Assembly: GCA_015039365.1 (NCBI GenBank)
Contig: WION01000010.1
Span: 434,001 to 498,000, forward strand
Origin: Amanita rubescens
Lineage: Eukaryota; Basidiomycota; Agaricomycetes; Agaricales; Amanitaceae
Direction of reading: 5' to 3'
Length of the DNA stretch: 64,000 bases
Below, piece by piece: positions 23,250-34,482 of this stretch; position 1 is the stretch's first letter, and each line of letters opens with the position of its first letter. Position numbers and translations under genes: made by a program. The notes under the pieces are model-generated. The model was given only the letters and a program-made list of their open reading frames with translations. It was not told where the DNA came from and ran no database searches.

Positions 23250-25359
23250 CTACAAGCCACTACCTTCACTGTCACCAGACACATCATTAAATTTACCCTT
23301 TGCTAGCTTCTTGCAAACATGAGTTGTATGATATGTCAACATTGTGTGCAAAAACCAATTAAAGTTCCCTGGAGTCATCTTTCTGAGGACTGAATCAAAA
23401 CCTCCCAACCATGCATTTAGCTGTTCACAAGCTTGTGTATTGAATGCACTTTTTTGGTATGACTGACCATCCCTTCCTCTGCCTGTCACTACAAGATTTG
23501 GGGCAGAACCATCCCTTGGTGTGGGGTTGCACCATTCTCGGCATAAATTATCATCAACAGAGTGATTTGTGTAATGGTATGAATCCACAATAAATCGACT
23601 TGTTTTGCCCCATGTTTGTTCCCAGCTACCATTGCTAACACTGGTTCTCAGTACTAGGCAGGCCTTATCAATGCAAATGTAGTCTGGCCTTGACTCTTCT
23701 GTTGGGAACACTTGTTCCAAGAAGTTTAATATATTAGTAGGTGACTCTGCATTTGCAAACTTAGCCCAAGCCACAACAACTCCACATGGAGCACATATTG
23801 TCTCCACACAATAAGTTCTGGAGGGTATGAAGTGATCTCTGCTTCTGGGGCTATTTATGACAACTTCCTGATCATGTGGTTGCTGATTGTTTGGTTGCTG
23901 GGCCATCCATGGCCAGGTATCATCTGTATGCCTAAGGGCTCTCCTATACCCACTTAACTGCTTTGTTTGGTGGTTTCTGATAAACCTCTGCCACTTTGCC
24001 TGGTGTGCTGGACATGCTAATGTACCTTCTACTTTCTGCTCAGTGCAACCAGACACATGACACTGACCACCATACAAATCTTCATGCAATGCACAATAAA
24101 CTCCACCACGTGAATTTAAAAGCTCTGATGTGCAATCTGTGTATGCACATGTTGTATGTCCTGTCACAATTCCATCAACTACCACCATCTTCACAGGTGA
24201 TCTGATATTATCCACATCCTCATTTTCTGATTCACTATCTGATAGTGCTTCTGACCTCCTGTGCTTCTGAGTACATTCTTTGCATGAATGTCCATCTGCA
24301 GCTCTAATCACACCACTTTCACCCAAAATATGAAATGCTTCCTTTGTCACCTCCTCAATTGGCAAATTGTCTCTAAGAGTCAGATTCACATTTGACATGG
24401 ATCCAATCATTCTGATAGATTCTTGAACAAATGCCTGCCATATTTGCCTTCTGCTGACCTTTCCCACATCCAATTTTTGTGAAGCACAGAATGCATCATT
24501 CCAGAATTCAGTGTAAGCTGAAGTAGATGCATGGAAATTGTATACACCACTCAAGACAGTGGAGGTAAATGATCTGTCAACCCAAAAACTCTGTCCAATT
24601 TTGATATATTTTGCAGAGTTCAGGTAAGTTCTTTCTGGTTGCTCCAGAAAGCCAGTAGGTGACCTTTCATGGTCTGCATAGTAAATGGTTTTGCATGTAT
24701 CACAGGATCCTGCTAAAACTGGAACATTGTCATAGGCTCTAAAACCTTTGATCAAAGTGACATATGGTATATCCCTTTGCTTGGTGCTCATGAGCAAAGA
24801 GCGTGGATTACATTTTTGTGTCTGGCATACAGCAGCATCAGGACATATGATATGAATAGGCTCTATGGTCTTGTGAGAGACAGGCTTCAGTTTTCTATGA
24901 AGTTTTAATAGCTTGGCTAAACCATCAAGCTTCATGGCTAATGCAATTGTGATATGCTCCTGCCGTGCTGCTATGGGCATATCATCATCTTCCATTAGCA
25001 AACATCCAGCTGGTCCCTCCAATTTCTGTCTTAATGATCTTGCAAGCACCCTGATCCAAGCAGTAGCCTTTGTGGGCCTCTCTCCTCCATATTTTTTCAC
25101 TTGTTGGCGTCCATGCAACCTTAGTAGCTGCACATTTTCTGTCAAACTGAATAGTATGACAAGTACACTGGACAATGAGATAGTTGAATTAAAGTTTTGC
25201 ATAACAAAATCACTGAATTGTTGGAAGGTTATGTCTGGGAATGGGCTTTCAGTCAAGCCTGAAGCTGTAGCTCTTGGTATACATGCAAACAGCAAAAATA
25301 CTCCCAACCAAGTCTGTGCCAAGCAGACAATCCTGAAGATAACCATAAAAAACAACAAA
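23250..25359 (-). CDS. KDZ transposase with CxC5 and CxC6 cysteine clusters
   Basis: An unbroken frame of about 702 residues. Order: an N-terminal helical region (FPDITFQQFSDFVMQNFNST); a CxC5-type cluster at about residues 165-290 (HIICPDAAVC, LAGSCDTCKTIYY, then KIGQSFWVDRSFTSTVLSGV); a CxC6-type cluster at about 410-480 (GHTTCAYTDC, GGVYCALHEDLYGGQCHVSG, TLACPAHQAKW); and the C-terminal KDZ transposase core (PDYICIDKACLVL, RFIVDSYHYTNH, AFNTQACEQLNAWL), which supplies candidate acidic catalytic residues. It should cut and paste elements with matching ends. The first 30 residues are hydrophobic and may not be the true start. An in-phase 49-nt intron (25360-25408) could join it to the upstream exon. 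Confidence 0.85.
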
Positions 25360-25407
25360 CTGCATATTTCAAAATCAGGTTAACACAATCTTACACTGCA
25401 AGCCTTA

Positions 25408-26485
25408 CTAATTCTTCTTCTTCTTCTTTGACTTCTTCCCTGTGCCTTCTTCATCCTCAATATTATCCTTCTTGCCCTTCCTTCCCTTCCTTCCTTTATT
25501 CTGTTTTTCCCTCTCCTTATACCATTCTGCCAAGTCATGAAATTCATATAGTCCCTTCTGATTTGTCCAAATTTCAGAATCAGGAGAAGAGTCCTGATCA
25601 TCTTGCAACCACTTCTGCATATCAGGGTGGTTGGAGACCTGAGGAAATAACTTCTTGTAATGTGAGTACCACATGGATTTAGAAACCACCATGTCAATGA
25701 TGTCTTGGCCTGCAGGTTTCCTACCAGGCCACTCCCCTCCCTTAACCTTCTTTGTGAGAGTTGAGAAGGCTCTGAGAATAGTCTGATATTTCAAGTAAGA
25801 CACCCTCACACCATCACGATCAACTGGAGCATCAGGTTCCCTGAAAAGATGAACAGGTATTCCAAGTAGTGTTGCTATCTCTTTCCTAGAAAGAGACACA
25901 AGTTGGTTCATGGCCTGACTGATAGGACCAACAGTAACACTAGCAGAATGAGAATGGGAAGGGTTTAATGCTTTATCATCCTCCTGTGAGTTAGTCAGTA
26001 ATGCCCAGAGTAACAATTAATCAGAAACTTCACCAGAGCCATGACAAGGGAGTATTCCCCTTTGTCATTGGACCAGGCAGCTGAATCATTAAGCTGGATA
26101 GCTTTCTGATACCTTCCTTTCAGGCTCCAGTTGCCTTCTTCAAACACATAAATTCTCTGATCTTTGTCTGGAATTTTGTTATGTTTATGTACTTTTGGAG
26201 AAAAATGGCTAACTCACTCTTGATAGGGGAGTATCTGTCCCCCAGGTCTGTAAGGACAGGTGCCATGGTCTGGTTAACTTCAACCTTGATGACCATCTGG
26301 GGCTTGGTAGAAGATGATGGGATCTCTCCAAGCTGATATACTTTCACTTTCCCAACCAATGACCCAATCCCTGTCTCCTTTGTTTTCTCTGCATCAGCCA
26401 AGTTAAAAACATTTCCTTCAGCTCTCCCACGCAAAACCCCCTCTGTGGTAGATGAAGAGCCATGTGGGGGGTGAGAAGTACCCAT
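25408..26485 (-). CDS. KDZ-element accessory reading frame (lysine-rich end)
   Basis: Two adjacent segments in the same sense: 26485-about 26120 (MGTSHPPHGSSSTTEG, QMVIKVEVNQTMAPVLTDLG) and 26016-25408 (LSRKEIATLLGIPVHLFREP, VSYLKYQTILRAFSTLTKKV, WYSHYKKLFPQVSNHPDMQK), with the intervening sequence also open (EEGNWSLKGRYQKAIQLND) in a shifted frame, so at least one intron is expected. The end is strongly basic (GRKGRKGKK, GKKSKKKKK), like a DNA-binding or nuclear-localisation tail. It lies inside the KDZ element just upstream of the transposase and shares its strand, suggesting one transcription unit. No domain is recognised. Confidence 0.55.
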
Positions 26486-26943
26486 GTGTACATCTAATTT
26501 TGGGTGAGTCCAAGTGGTTCAGGTTAGGATAAAGTATGAAACCACCATGATCATCAAACATATTTCCAGGAATATTCTACAGGAGCAATGTCAGCCAAAC
26601 TGGCATTAGGCTTACCTTCAAGCAATATTTTTTACTACTTACCAGTTCATCACCATCCAAAATCTGGTTATTATAAGTCATCAATAAAGTACAGATCAGT
26701 ATTGACCTTACCTTTTCTTCTGTTCCATCAATGTAATCTAAACCCTCATCTTCCTCTAACTCATTAACAGCTTCAAGGCTCTACTTTTGTTTATCAGCTA
26801 GCCAAAGGTGATAAATTGCAACTCACTGTTTTCCCCTTCCCCTTGTCAGTTAACTCATCCTCCCTGCCCTCATTTGTTTTCCCAACATCTCCAAGGCCCC
26901 CTTTTTCACCCTTACCAAGATCCTGCTGTTGTATAAATAAAAT

Positions 26944-27240
26944 TTAACTAGTATGGTTATTAATATCAAAACTCACCTCAACTGACTTATCTACACTCTC
27001 CTCATCACTCTCCTCTTCCTCAGTGGGAGTACCATCCTCTTGTACATATTCACTCCCTGAATCCTCTGGCTCAATCACCTCTTGTTCCCGGCGGGAACGT
27101 GTGACTTGTTGTTGAAGTTTACTATGTACTTGTAAACGGCCAGATCGTGGGCGCTCTGGAGGTGCAACTGTTATGCCACTTTGTTCAAGAATTTGTTCAG
27201 TTCTGTTAAAAGGATGTAGGTACATAGATACATATTTACG
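26944..27240 (-). CDS. acidic exon of the KDZ element's upstream gene
   Basis: The minus frame reads QSGITVAPPERPRSGRLQVH, then an acidic tract (EPEDSGSEYVQEDGTPTEEE, SDEESVDKSVE) ending at a GTGAGT donor near 26975. A following exon candidate at about 26832-26936 is Gly/Lys/Glu-rich (DLGKGEKGGLGDVGKTNEGR). It is probably an unstructured linker of the accessory protein. Confidence 0.45.
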   Translation of the reverse strand, partial: RKYVSMYLHPFNRTEQILEQSGITVAPPERPRSGRLQVHSKLQQQVTRSRREQEVIEPEDSGSEYVQEDGTPTEEEESDEESVDKSVEVSFDINNHTS

Positions 27241-27254
27241 TATGGAAACACATG

Positions 27255-27925
27255 GGGGGTGGGACACGTCACAAAGTGGGACGGGTCACCAAGGGCAGGA
27301 TAGATGGCCAGGGGTGCAGGTACATTGACAAGCCAGGGGGCATGGGTCAAGTCATAGAGGGGGCGGGTGAGTTTCCGAGGGTGCGTGTGAGTTACCGAGG
27401 GTGCAGGCATGAGTTACCGAGGTGCGGACATGTTACGAAGGGTGCGCATGGAGTTACGAAGGGTGCGCGTGGAGTTACGAAGGGTGCGCGTGGATTGCCG
27501 AGGGTGTGTGCGAGTTACCAAGGGTGCGTGCATATGTTCCGATGGGTGCGGGTGAGTTACCGATGGTGCGGGCATGTTACGAAGGGTGTGGGTGGGTTGC
27601 CGAGGGTGCGGGCATGTTACGAAGGGTGCAGGTGAGTTACCGAGGGTGCAGGTGGGTTACGAAGGATGCGGGGTGGGTTACGAAGGGTGGGGTGGGTTAC
27701 GAAGGGTGTGGGTGAGTTACGAAGGGTGTGGGTGAGTTACGAAGGGTGTGGGTGAGTTACGAAGGGTGTGGGTGAGTTACGAAGGGTGTGGGTGAGTCGT
27801 CGAGGGTGTGAGGTGGGCCAGGGGGTGCGAGACGGGTTATCGAGGGTACGAGTGTGTTGCCAAGGGTACAGGTGCGTCGCCGAGGGTGTGGGTGAGTTGC
27901 CAAGGGTGCAGGGTGAGCATGGGTG
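27255..27925 (+). repeat. 20-bp G-rich minisatellite inside the KDZ element
   Basis: About 33 tandem units of the type GAGTTACGAAGGGTGYGGGT. Five consecutive units at about 27697-27800 are identical; others vary in the TTACGA/TTGCCGA part. The plus strand is very G-rich with regularly spaced GGG, so it could form G-quadruplex structures. On the coding (minus) strand it falls between accessory exons, in an apparent intron. Confidence 0.9.
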
Positions 27926-28310
27926 CAAGCAGGGGGGATGGGAAGGTGGGGACCTGGTCAGCACTAGTAAACGTAAGTAGGGACACTACGCACCGTGTTA
28001 ATTCACCCCTTGGTTACGAGGAAGCCGTGGTAGGGGCACGGGGTTGTGGGCGGTTGCGAGTGGGGTCGGACAATCCCGGGTGGTGGTGAAGTGGGCGCGA
28101 ATGGGCGCGAATGGGCGTGAGTGGGTGAATGAGGTGGTCCGGGGTCGAAAAAGGTGGTAGGGGGTAGTGGTCCGTGTCAGAAGAGAAGGGAGGGAGGAGG
28201 GAGTACTTACCTGGGGCTGTTGGCAGCCGTGGTGTCTTCCTTTGCTCGAGAAGCTGAGGTTTTCCTATAAAAAACAGTGAGCAGGACGTGAGAGAGGAAC
28301 GGGGGAGGCC

Positions 28311-28525
28311 CTACCTGTTTCCCTTGCCTCGTTTGCTTGTCGTCGCCTTGTCGATGGCCTGATCGGAGCCATCGTCGTCGTCGTCCTTCTTCTTTCCCTT
28401 CGTCTTCTTCTTGTGCTCAGGGCTGCCTTGAGTGGATATGGTGGATCTGGCCCTCTTGCGGCCCTTTCGCGGTGGCGAGGTGATGGCAGCGGACGCGTTG
28501 GCTGATGCGCGAGTGGTGGGCATGG
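28311..28525 (-). CDS. basic N-terminal exon of the KDZ element's upstream gene
   Basis: Reads MPTTRASANASAAITSPPRK, GRKRARSTIS, HKKKTKGKKKDDDDDG and ends TSKRGKGNR just before a possible donor (GTAGGG). It has nuclear-localisation-like basic clusters followed by an acidic run. It sits nearest the right end of the element, which is the expected promoter side for minus-strand genes. The link to the downstream exons is inferred from strand and order only. Confidence 0.4.
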
Positions 28526-30107
28526 TCGTTGATACGTGTGAACCGTCGTGACGCTGTGTCACAATTACGTGACAAGATAATGACCATGTCCAAATGCATG
28601 GCCTGAACAAGCATGGCACAATATTAATACATAGTACTAGTGCCAAATATGTAAAGACATACATAAACAAGGTAATGGAATAGAATTACATACATTTAAT
28701 GTGAAAGTTTGTGATATATTGACATATTCCTATTGCAGTCCGATTTGTCCGATTTATTCCGGTTGTAGTCCGTCGGAAGGCTTCCTATTGTCTCCGATTA
28801 AGGTCCGATGACATTTCCGGACTGGGATCGGACACCAATCAGACTGTAGTAGGAATTTTACCCTTATTCTATTAATGATTTTTCAAAATCGGATTCTGAT
28901 CGGACTCCGGTAGGACTCCTAGGACTCCTATCGGACTCCGACCGGAATAGGGGGGGGACAGTAAAGACCTCGAGCATAGCAGTGAAAAGGAACGTTAGAG
29001 TGCGTTGTCTCGCCATTTCCTAATATACTGCAACTGATTTTGCCCCAGAAAGACGATCCTGGCTCCTTGGTCCTCGCAGGTTTTTCAGCTGGCTCCCGGT
29101 CGAAGCTCGCGTTCGACTGGGCTAGGAATATTGAAAGAAGAAAGAAGGACCAAGAAATGGTGGACAACCTTGCCCAGCAGACAAGTGCAGTATTTGCACT
29201 ATTTTGGAACCTATGCCGGGCATGGTTACCCGACGAGATCATCAGCGATTTCGAAGACTTCATTCACAAGAATGGCCTTCCAGCAATGAATCGCGACTGG
29301 AAGACAACAACTCGGGAAGGTTCATATGAGGTAGTGATTGGCGAAACTTCCTTCAACTTCCACGATGTTGAGCTCGCTCCACCTATGGGCCTTATGGCGA
29401 GCAATTACTCGCGGTAAGTGCAGCATTACCTTTACCACTATAATTTCTCATAGGATGTGCATCTAGGGCTGTCCATAGAGATGAGCAACCCCATGATTGG
29501 GCGATCTCATGGAATACCGACAGGTCGTACCCAGATTCCACATACGGGGGCAACTTTTTCATCGCCGAATATGGGATACGGGTCCAAAATGCCAAAAACA
29601 CATTAATCGCATGGAAGCCAGGAAAGTGGCATGCCACAAGTCTCCAGAAGGTGCAGCCTTCGCTTCCAGCAACTCAATTTCAGCATATTGGTCTCGCTTT
29701 TGTAACATCAAACCGGCTTCCGGCTGCCTGGCGAAAGTACCTTGAAAATAAGATGAAAAAAGAAGATGTTGAGAAGGATTTGGAATGTAATGGGGAGAGT
29801 GGTATATCGTATGGACCCAGAGGGAAAAAGCGTAAGTAGGTCCATAGCTGCGTAATAATCCAGAGTATGCTCGTGCCTAATTTAGTAATTGTCACCACGA
29901 CAATAATCAAATGCCACTATGTGCCAAGAAGTTAAAGACGTGAATGGCTGTCATGGCCCATATGAACCAACCACTTGGTGCCTGCTTGCCATATAGTGTT
30001 GACTCGTTTACCTCGCTCCTGTCATTTTTTTGTATAATAGCTCAATATAAGTTGCCATCCTAATTTTGTCACGCCCTACCGCATGATTTATCATTACAAT
30101 CATCGCG

Positions 30108-33100
30108 ATGGGACCAGCGTTTCTTTTATGCCAATGCTCCAAATGCTCTCAAACGGTAGTTGCTCATCCTGATACCGGCATCGAAGTTCCTGGTTGCATG
30201 ATCAAGCCAAGCACTCGCTTAGCACATGAAAAACGGGAACAAGGAATAAAGGTACACCTTCGCTCAAAACCTCCCGATGATATCGATTTACTTGCATCGC
30301 AAATCAACAACATGCGCATTCGTTCTCAAGACCCCGATTCTGTGCAATCAGATTTTCGACATTCAGGTAGCAGCCATCCGAGCCGGGGAGAAAAGGAACG
30401 TTTTAGTGACTCCCGTGGTATGTTCCTAATGAACAGCTTAGGACCTGTACTGCCAGTACTGATGAATTGAGCGAAGTTGCACAGAACCGGCGCAAAGTCA
30501 ATGCAATCCAGGCTGAATTTGTCCGCCGCCAGCGCGCGTTCAAGCTCCCACCAATAATTTTTTCCACTAAATGGAGCTCAGCTGGCTGTCAAGAACCGCC
30601 TCCCTTAAACTTTGATTCTAACTCTGTGTTTCTTGAGCACAAAGACTGGGTTGCACATGCGCTGCGAGAATTAGACGACATGCAGATATCAGCTGAAGAA
30701 GACGCAGAATTACCCAACCAAAAAGAATCCTTGACTTCGCGGATAAGAGAACATGTTGTCATCCTTGATGGAGCCGTACTCCGCGCTTGGGCTGCAAAGC
30801 GGATAGACGCGGCTTTGCGCAGAGACTCTGAGTCTCAACCGCAATTGATCGACTGCAGTGAGTGGAGTTAAATATTTCCCTACGTCAATGCCCACGGTCT
30901 TTAGCTCAGGATACTAGAACATTCAGCCTGGCGCAGAAACTTCCACAACCACTCGTTTTAGGTCTCGTAACAGCGCTGGTCTTGCATATTATCTCAGGCC
31001 TCTCCAGGGAGGGGACGAATTTCTTGCTTGCTGCACTCAGTGCCATAGTCGCCACAACATATTCCACCTGCACACAAGTTTTCAAGATTAAAAATGGAGA
31101 AGATCATCCGGATAAGCGCATACCTTCAGCGCACGACTGGCCTTTTGACATAAGGACGGCTATCGCTCATTTCCATCTTGAACCAGACCTGATTCATTAC
31201 GCTTGTTGCCCCCAATGTTTTGCCCTCTATGCACCAGATATAGGGCAGGAATACCCCCGCAAATGCACGAATAGAAAATTTGAAGGGGGAGAGGAATGTG
31301 GAACACCTATCATGGTCGCAACAGAGACATCGGAACCCGGAAAATCGACCTCTAGGCCTATCCGAACATTTGCTTATCAGCCTTTCACGTCCTGGTTAGC
31401 GCGGCTGCTTGCTCGACCTGGACTCGTGGAATCCCTCGGGGTCAATGCAGCAGGGACACAACGAAGCCACCAAGAACTGATATCCGATATCCTTCAAGGG
31501 GACGCAGCAAAGAAACTGATGGGATCCGATGGGAGGCCCTTTTTGGAGAGTTCACCTGGCGGACTCCAGCTCGTTTTCAATATGAATATAGATTGGTTCA
31601 ACCCGTATGGATCTCGAAAGAGCGGAAGGCAGTATAGTATCGGCGGAATATATATGATATGCATGAATTTACCGATCCATCTTCGGTATCAGGTGCGGCA
31701 CATTGTTATACTATTTCGCTGCTTGCAATTTTGGCTCCAGGTAGAAAATGTATATCTCGCAGGCATCATCCCTGGCCCAAATGAGCCCGCGTCAGACTCT
31801 GAACTCAACAATCTTTTGCGACCGGTGATTGATGACTTGTTGCTTCTGTTCCGCCCAGGCGTTATTTTTAGTGGGATAGGAGGTTCGTCGCTGAGCTTCC
31901 TTGTGCAGTGTGCCCTTCTCGCTGTGATATGCGATTTACCGGTGTAACGAGCCGGTTCCGGCTACGTTGGAACCGAACACCGAAGCGCACCGCATTCCGA
32001 TTCTCGGCATCACATCACGCATCACGGAAGCTTCCGAAGTCAAACCTTCGCGCCAACGACCTTCGGCCATATTCCGACAGGGCCATTCCCGCAACTTGAG
32101 CGATATTCGAACGCAACGGGGCACCTAGACGCGCACGGACCAACGGACTCGGAGGAAGGCTCGTCGCAGGTAAGCCTCATGTCCTCGTAGTATATATACG
32201 GCATTGTCTGTAGTAGTTGGACATCGAATATACAGCCGGTCTCACTTCCGCTCTCTTTCTCGTTCCCTTGCGTCCGATTTCCGTTCTCCTTCTCGCTCGG
32301 TGACTCGGTCACCGTTCCGTTCCTTCTCCTTCGCTCTCGGCACTCTATCGCACTTAAGCACATCGGTCAGACCTCCGTAGCCCCTTTGGCCGAACACTGT
32401 TCCACGTCGGCCTTCTCTTTATTGTTTCACCGGGGTATAGGAAAGTAGCAGGATTTGCAGGCCATAGCAGTGCGCAGCACATGTGTGCATTTTGCAAATT
32501 GCCTGCATCGCAGAAGACTGACTTCAATGTTTCGAACTGGCCCCGGTGGACGAGAGACGACTATGTGGCGGCTGGAGAGCGATGGTTGAATGCCTCGAAT
32601 CAAGAGGCTAGGGAAAGGATCTTTGCCGAAACGGGCGTACGCTGGTCGGAACTCATGCGACTTCCTTACTGGGACCCCTTCAAGCATGGCGTCGTGGACG
32701 CTATGCACAACTTGTTCCTGGGCAATGCTCAGCGACACTGTTGCTATCTCTGGGGGATGGACCGCTCTGTCTCCCCAAATAAACGAACCGCACCTCATTC
32801 TACTGAAGAACAGAGCCGCGAGTTGCAAAAAGCGGTCAAGGCTATAGGAGAGGGAGACACCATGGCATTGGCCCGCCTTCGTCGGACTTACTTGGCTACC
32901 ATCGCCCACGATAATGCCGTATATGTCCAGAGTAAGGGAAAGTCACCGACAAGAAAAGAGTATGCTTCAGCCCTGGTCAACTGGGTAACTTTCGTACTTG
33001 AGCCCGAATGATTGTAGAACTGATGGGGTAGATACCATGCAGCGCAAATCAAATTCAATCGTTTCGATTCACATCCGGCCACCAGAGCCTTATCCTGTAA

Positions 33101-34482
33101 TTGATTTGATGTCAGAGGGATCCAGAGCAGCTGCAGGCCGCGTCATTCTGAACAGATTAGTTTTGGAGGAGATAGATAAAGACATGATGAAGACGACGCT
33201 TCCGACATGGCTTGCTCCGCCCCCACCAAACATAGGATCAGCAAAAGTCGGGAAACTCAAGGCAGACACATGGCGGACGTTTTTCACCGTTACCCTCGTA
33301 ATCACAATGATTCGTCTCTGGGGAGGGACCGATGCTACGCCTCACCAGAAGAGGCTATTAGACAATTTTCTCGCACTGGCTACAGCTATCCGGTGGGCAA
33401 CAGCCCGGTATACATCTACCAAACATATTGAGATCGTCAAGGAGCAAATGTTGCACTATTTCACGACTTTTCTTGAACTATTCCCACCCGATCAGCTCAC
33501 CCCAAACCATCATGCCTCACTCCACCTAGCTGAATCTCTGAAGGCATATGGGCCAGTGCATGGTTGGTGGACTTTCCCCTTTGAGAGGTACAATGGAATT
33601 ATCCAGAGGCAGAATATGAACAATCGACCTGGTAAGTATGTTGAATGTCACTTGTTACCACAGCCTCACAGCGGGGTTTGGCTAGGCGAGTTGGAAGTGA
33701 CTTTCATTCGGGCATTCTGCCAGGGGGCTAATTTGAGGGCTCTGATGGGTTCTTCCAATGGGAAGGCAGTCGAAGTCCTTCGGCAACCATTTAGACAGCA
33801 CTGCAGCAGCAGTCTCACCAGAAACATCCTTCATGACCTCCTGGTAGCTGACGTGCCCAGTCATTGTGAAGGGTCTCTCCGATGGGAAGATGGTAAAGCC
33901 ACAGTCGATTTGTCTGACAGTGTATACTCTGCATTGTCATCGTATCTAATGAAGCAGTCGCCACCGATTCCACACTATTTTTCATCGGCATCTCCTGGCA
34001 CTTCCATGTTGCCACGCGCTGCGCAGCAGAGGAAGAAGGTAGAATGGAAGGGCACCATATATACCACACCTCGGCATAACAGGAAAAATGCCCTCGTTCT
34101 CTTTAACGGTGGCAATTCTTCGCGCGGGATGCAGGCTGGCCTCATTCAAGAAATATTCATGCATCGGCGGTTAAAGAATAAAAACGATTGGATCACAGAA
34201 CCATTCTGCGCTATCTCGCCCTTCAAAAGTCTCAGCCAGCATGAAGCTTCACACGATCCATATGCAAAGTATCCATTGCTCGACATCCGGCTTTATCACA
34301 ATCAACATGAACCGCTTATTATTGTATCACTGAATGACATCGTGAGCCACGTTGCAAGCTGCCAGATTGCATATGCAGGTATTGGAGATAATTTGCTAGT
34401 CATACAATCGCTTGACCGGGTTCGTGCTTTCCTTTGCTACATATCTGAACCGCTAACACAGTATTTGTTTAGAACCTTATGA
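30108..34482 (+). pseudogene. Tnp2-family transposase gene, split by a solo LTR
   Basis: The family's hallmark blocks occur in order: CCPQCFALYAPD...YPRKCTN cysteine motif, PIRTFAYQPFTSWLARLLARPG, LVFNMNIDWFNPYGSRKSG, VENVYLAGIIPGPNEP, ALLAVICDLP, then after the LTR KVAGFAGHSS..MCAFCKLP, WSELMRLPYWDPFKHGVVDA, MHNLFLG, and at the C-terminus PNHHASLHLAESLKAYGPVH and WWTFPFERYNGIIQRQN. A clear intron is 31694-31740. Removing the LTR restores frame (DLP-GYRKVAGF). I found no in-phase splice near 32981-33014 or 30417-30455, so the gene may carry further lesions. The enzyme belongs to the CACTA-type (Tnp2) lineage. No terminal CACTA repeats were found, so this is probably a stranded or host-resident copy. 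Confidence 0.8.
31943..32430. mobile_element. solo LTR inside the Tnp2 gene
   Basis: The insert begins TGTAACGAGCCGG and ends TTGTTTCA, the TG...CA form of an LTR, about 488 bp. It is flanked by CCGG on both sides (31939-31942 and 32431-32434); if the final A is counted with the flank, the duplication is the 5-bp ACCGG. A TATATATAC at 32191-32199 is a plausible LTR promoter. No internal retroelement sequence remains, so it arose by LTR-LTR recombination. Its length and sequence differ from the gypsy LTR at 61.8 kb. Confidence 0.82.

Larger units (their letters stand above)
22600..28971 (-). mobile_element. 6,372-bp KDZ DNA transposon, probably autonomous
   Basis: Ends CAGTACTTTACACTCC... and ...GGACAGTAAAGACCTC form imperfect terminal inverted repeats followed by runs of seven or eight C/G. 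It is flanked by an 8-bp duplication, GAGCATAG (22592-22599 and 28972-28979). It carries a CxC5/CxC6-KDZ transposase and upstream exons on the minus strand, plus a G-rich minisatellite. KDZ elements are known from fungi and make 8-bp duplications. It shares its ends and subterminal repeats with the two 2,486-bp elements. The transposase frame is unbroken, so the element could be active. It is inserted in exon 2 of the oxygenase gene. Confidence 0.92.
21854..29839 (+). pseudogene. Tet/JBP-like 2-oxoglutarate/Fe(II) oxygenase gene, disrupted by the KDZ element
   Basis: Four exons (21854-22463; 22513-22599 joined to 28980-28999; 29049-29413; 29467-29839) total exactly 485 codons once the transposon and one target duplication are ignored. 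The introns are 49, 49 and 53 nt. Conserved segments: GQSAIFRDEE, LVGIVIRDFCKHPEL, AGSRSKLAFDWARN, SAVFALFWNLCRAWLPDEI, then the catalytic core AVHRDEQPHDWAISW (HxD iron ligands near residue 364) and GGNFFIAEYGIRV...TLIAWKPGKWHATSLQ, whose histidine is the likely third ligand. The family oxidises 5-methylcytosine in other eukaryotes; the substrate here is inferred, not shown. Iyer and colleagues reported expansion of fungal Tet/JBP genes alongside KDZ elements. The insertion in exon 2 should abolish the product unless the element is excised. The end near 29828 contains a GTAAGT, so further 3' exons are possible. Confidence 0.82.

Noticed and set aside
25263..25359. Signal peptide at the KDZ transposase N-terminus
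   Set aside because: The hydrophobic run looks like a secretion signal, but a nuclear transposase should not have one; a spliced-out or mis-chosen start is more likely.
27252..28089. Plus-strand open frames rich in EGCRWVTKGA-type repeats
   Set aside because: They are translations of the 20-bp minisatellite in the sense opposite to the element's genes.
32040..32363. Arg/Glu-rich minus-strand frame inside the solo LTR
   Set aside because: The translation is repetitive and lies wholly in a non-coding LTR.
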